Assembly (NCBI GenBank): GCA_036244855.1
Contig: BQKZ01005709.1
Location: 1 to 27,029, forward strand
Source of the DNA: Temnopleurus reevesii
Lineage: Eukaryota > Echinodermata > Echinoidea > Temnopleuroida > Temnopleuridae
Direction: 5' to 3'
DNA: 27,029 nt
Positions 26,906-27,029 of this stretch are shown here, in pieces (the stretch's first letter is position 1; every line of letters starts with the position of its first letter). The notes under the pieces are model-generated. The model had not been told where the DNA came from and ran no database searches. It saw nothing but the letters and a program-made list of their open reading frames with translations. Position numbers and translations under genes: made by a program.

Positions 26906-27029
26906 AATAACCACATGACCCTCTCTCATCCATTTTGCTTTGTTCCCCAACAAACGCAAGAACGTAAATCTATTAAACAGAAACTTTTCCCTACGAGCAA
27001 CCCCCCCAAATGTCGCCCTCACGCCCGAC

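Noticed and set aside
1..27029. CRISPR array, operon, rRNA or prokaryotic defence system
   Set aside because: No regularly spaced short repeats, no dense coding and no rRNA landmarks were seen. The tandem arrays have 121-358 bp units without unique spacers.

Overview
The window looks like intergenic or intronic DNA from an animal genome. It is AT-rich (about two thirds A+T by eye), has no long open reading frame, operon or ribosome-binding-site pattern, and is packed with interspersed repeats. The repeat types are tRNA-derived SINE pieces ending in a gcgctata plus trinucleotide tail, many fold-back MITEs, a 5'-truncated LINE 3' end, and a possible tyrosine-recombinase-like relic. Together with very local tandem duplications and a single N, they suggest a draft marine-invertebrate deuterostome assembly. 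A sea urchin or other echinoderm is my best guess; this is inference, since no single-copy gene is visible to fix the species. I find no intact protein-coding gene, rRNA, functional tRNA or CRISPR array. The only sequences that read like former protein are a 42-codon stretch at 4309-4434 and a LINE reverse-transcriptase C-terminal fragment on the minus strand at 26517-26750.

Layout. Positions 1-2050 hold a Harbinger-like MITE (351-483), a long hairpin (776-950), a 142-bp tandem duplication and a tRNA-headed SINE (1715-1964). Positions 3053-5720 hold a copy of an approximately 450-bp repeat called R450 here, two hairpins, the recombinase-like relic and a 140-bp fold-back. Positions 5900-7790 hold three diverged copies of one segment spaced about 0.85-0.9 kb apart, with GAAT-type microsatellites. 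R450 recurs inverted at 8992-9492. Positions 10049-14400 form a MITE-rich zone: two Harbinger-like copies, a MITE between a direct repeat pair, and two 0.5-kb TIR elements in opposite orientation, each between TTAA sites. Positions 14586-15670 and 16152-16625 are tandem arrays with units of about 358 and 165 bp. Positions 17428-17952 form a 525-bp element with very long terminal inverted repeats. Positions 18201-21640 carry a duplicated segment with octamer motifs, a 5'-truncated SINE, three MITEs within 640 bp and another direct duplication. Positions 22188-25880 contain a large direct duplication whose second copy starts on the base after an N (24498). The last kilobase has a 121-bp tandem array leading into a third R450 copy, which is split by a LINE insertion with a 7-bp target duplication.

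How it fits together. There is no gene pathway. The window records repeated waves of DNA-transposon MITE insertion, LINE/SINE retroposition (the SINE and LINE tails look alike) and local duplication. The most useful items are the defined MITE families with readable target sites, R450 with its 5' subrepeats, the possible SINE-LINE partnership, the recombinase-like relic, and the duplication at the N, which may be a haplotype or assembly artefact.
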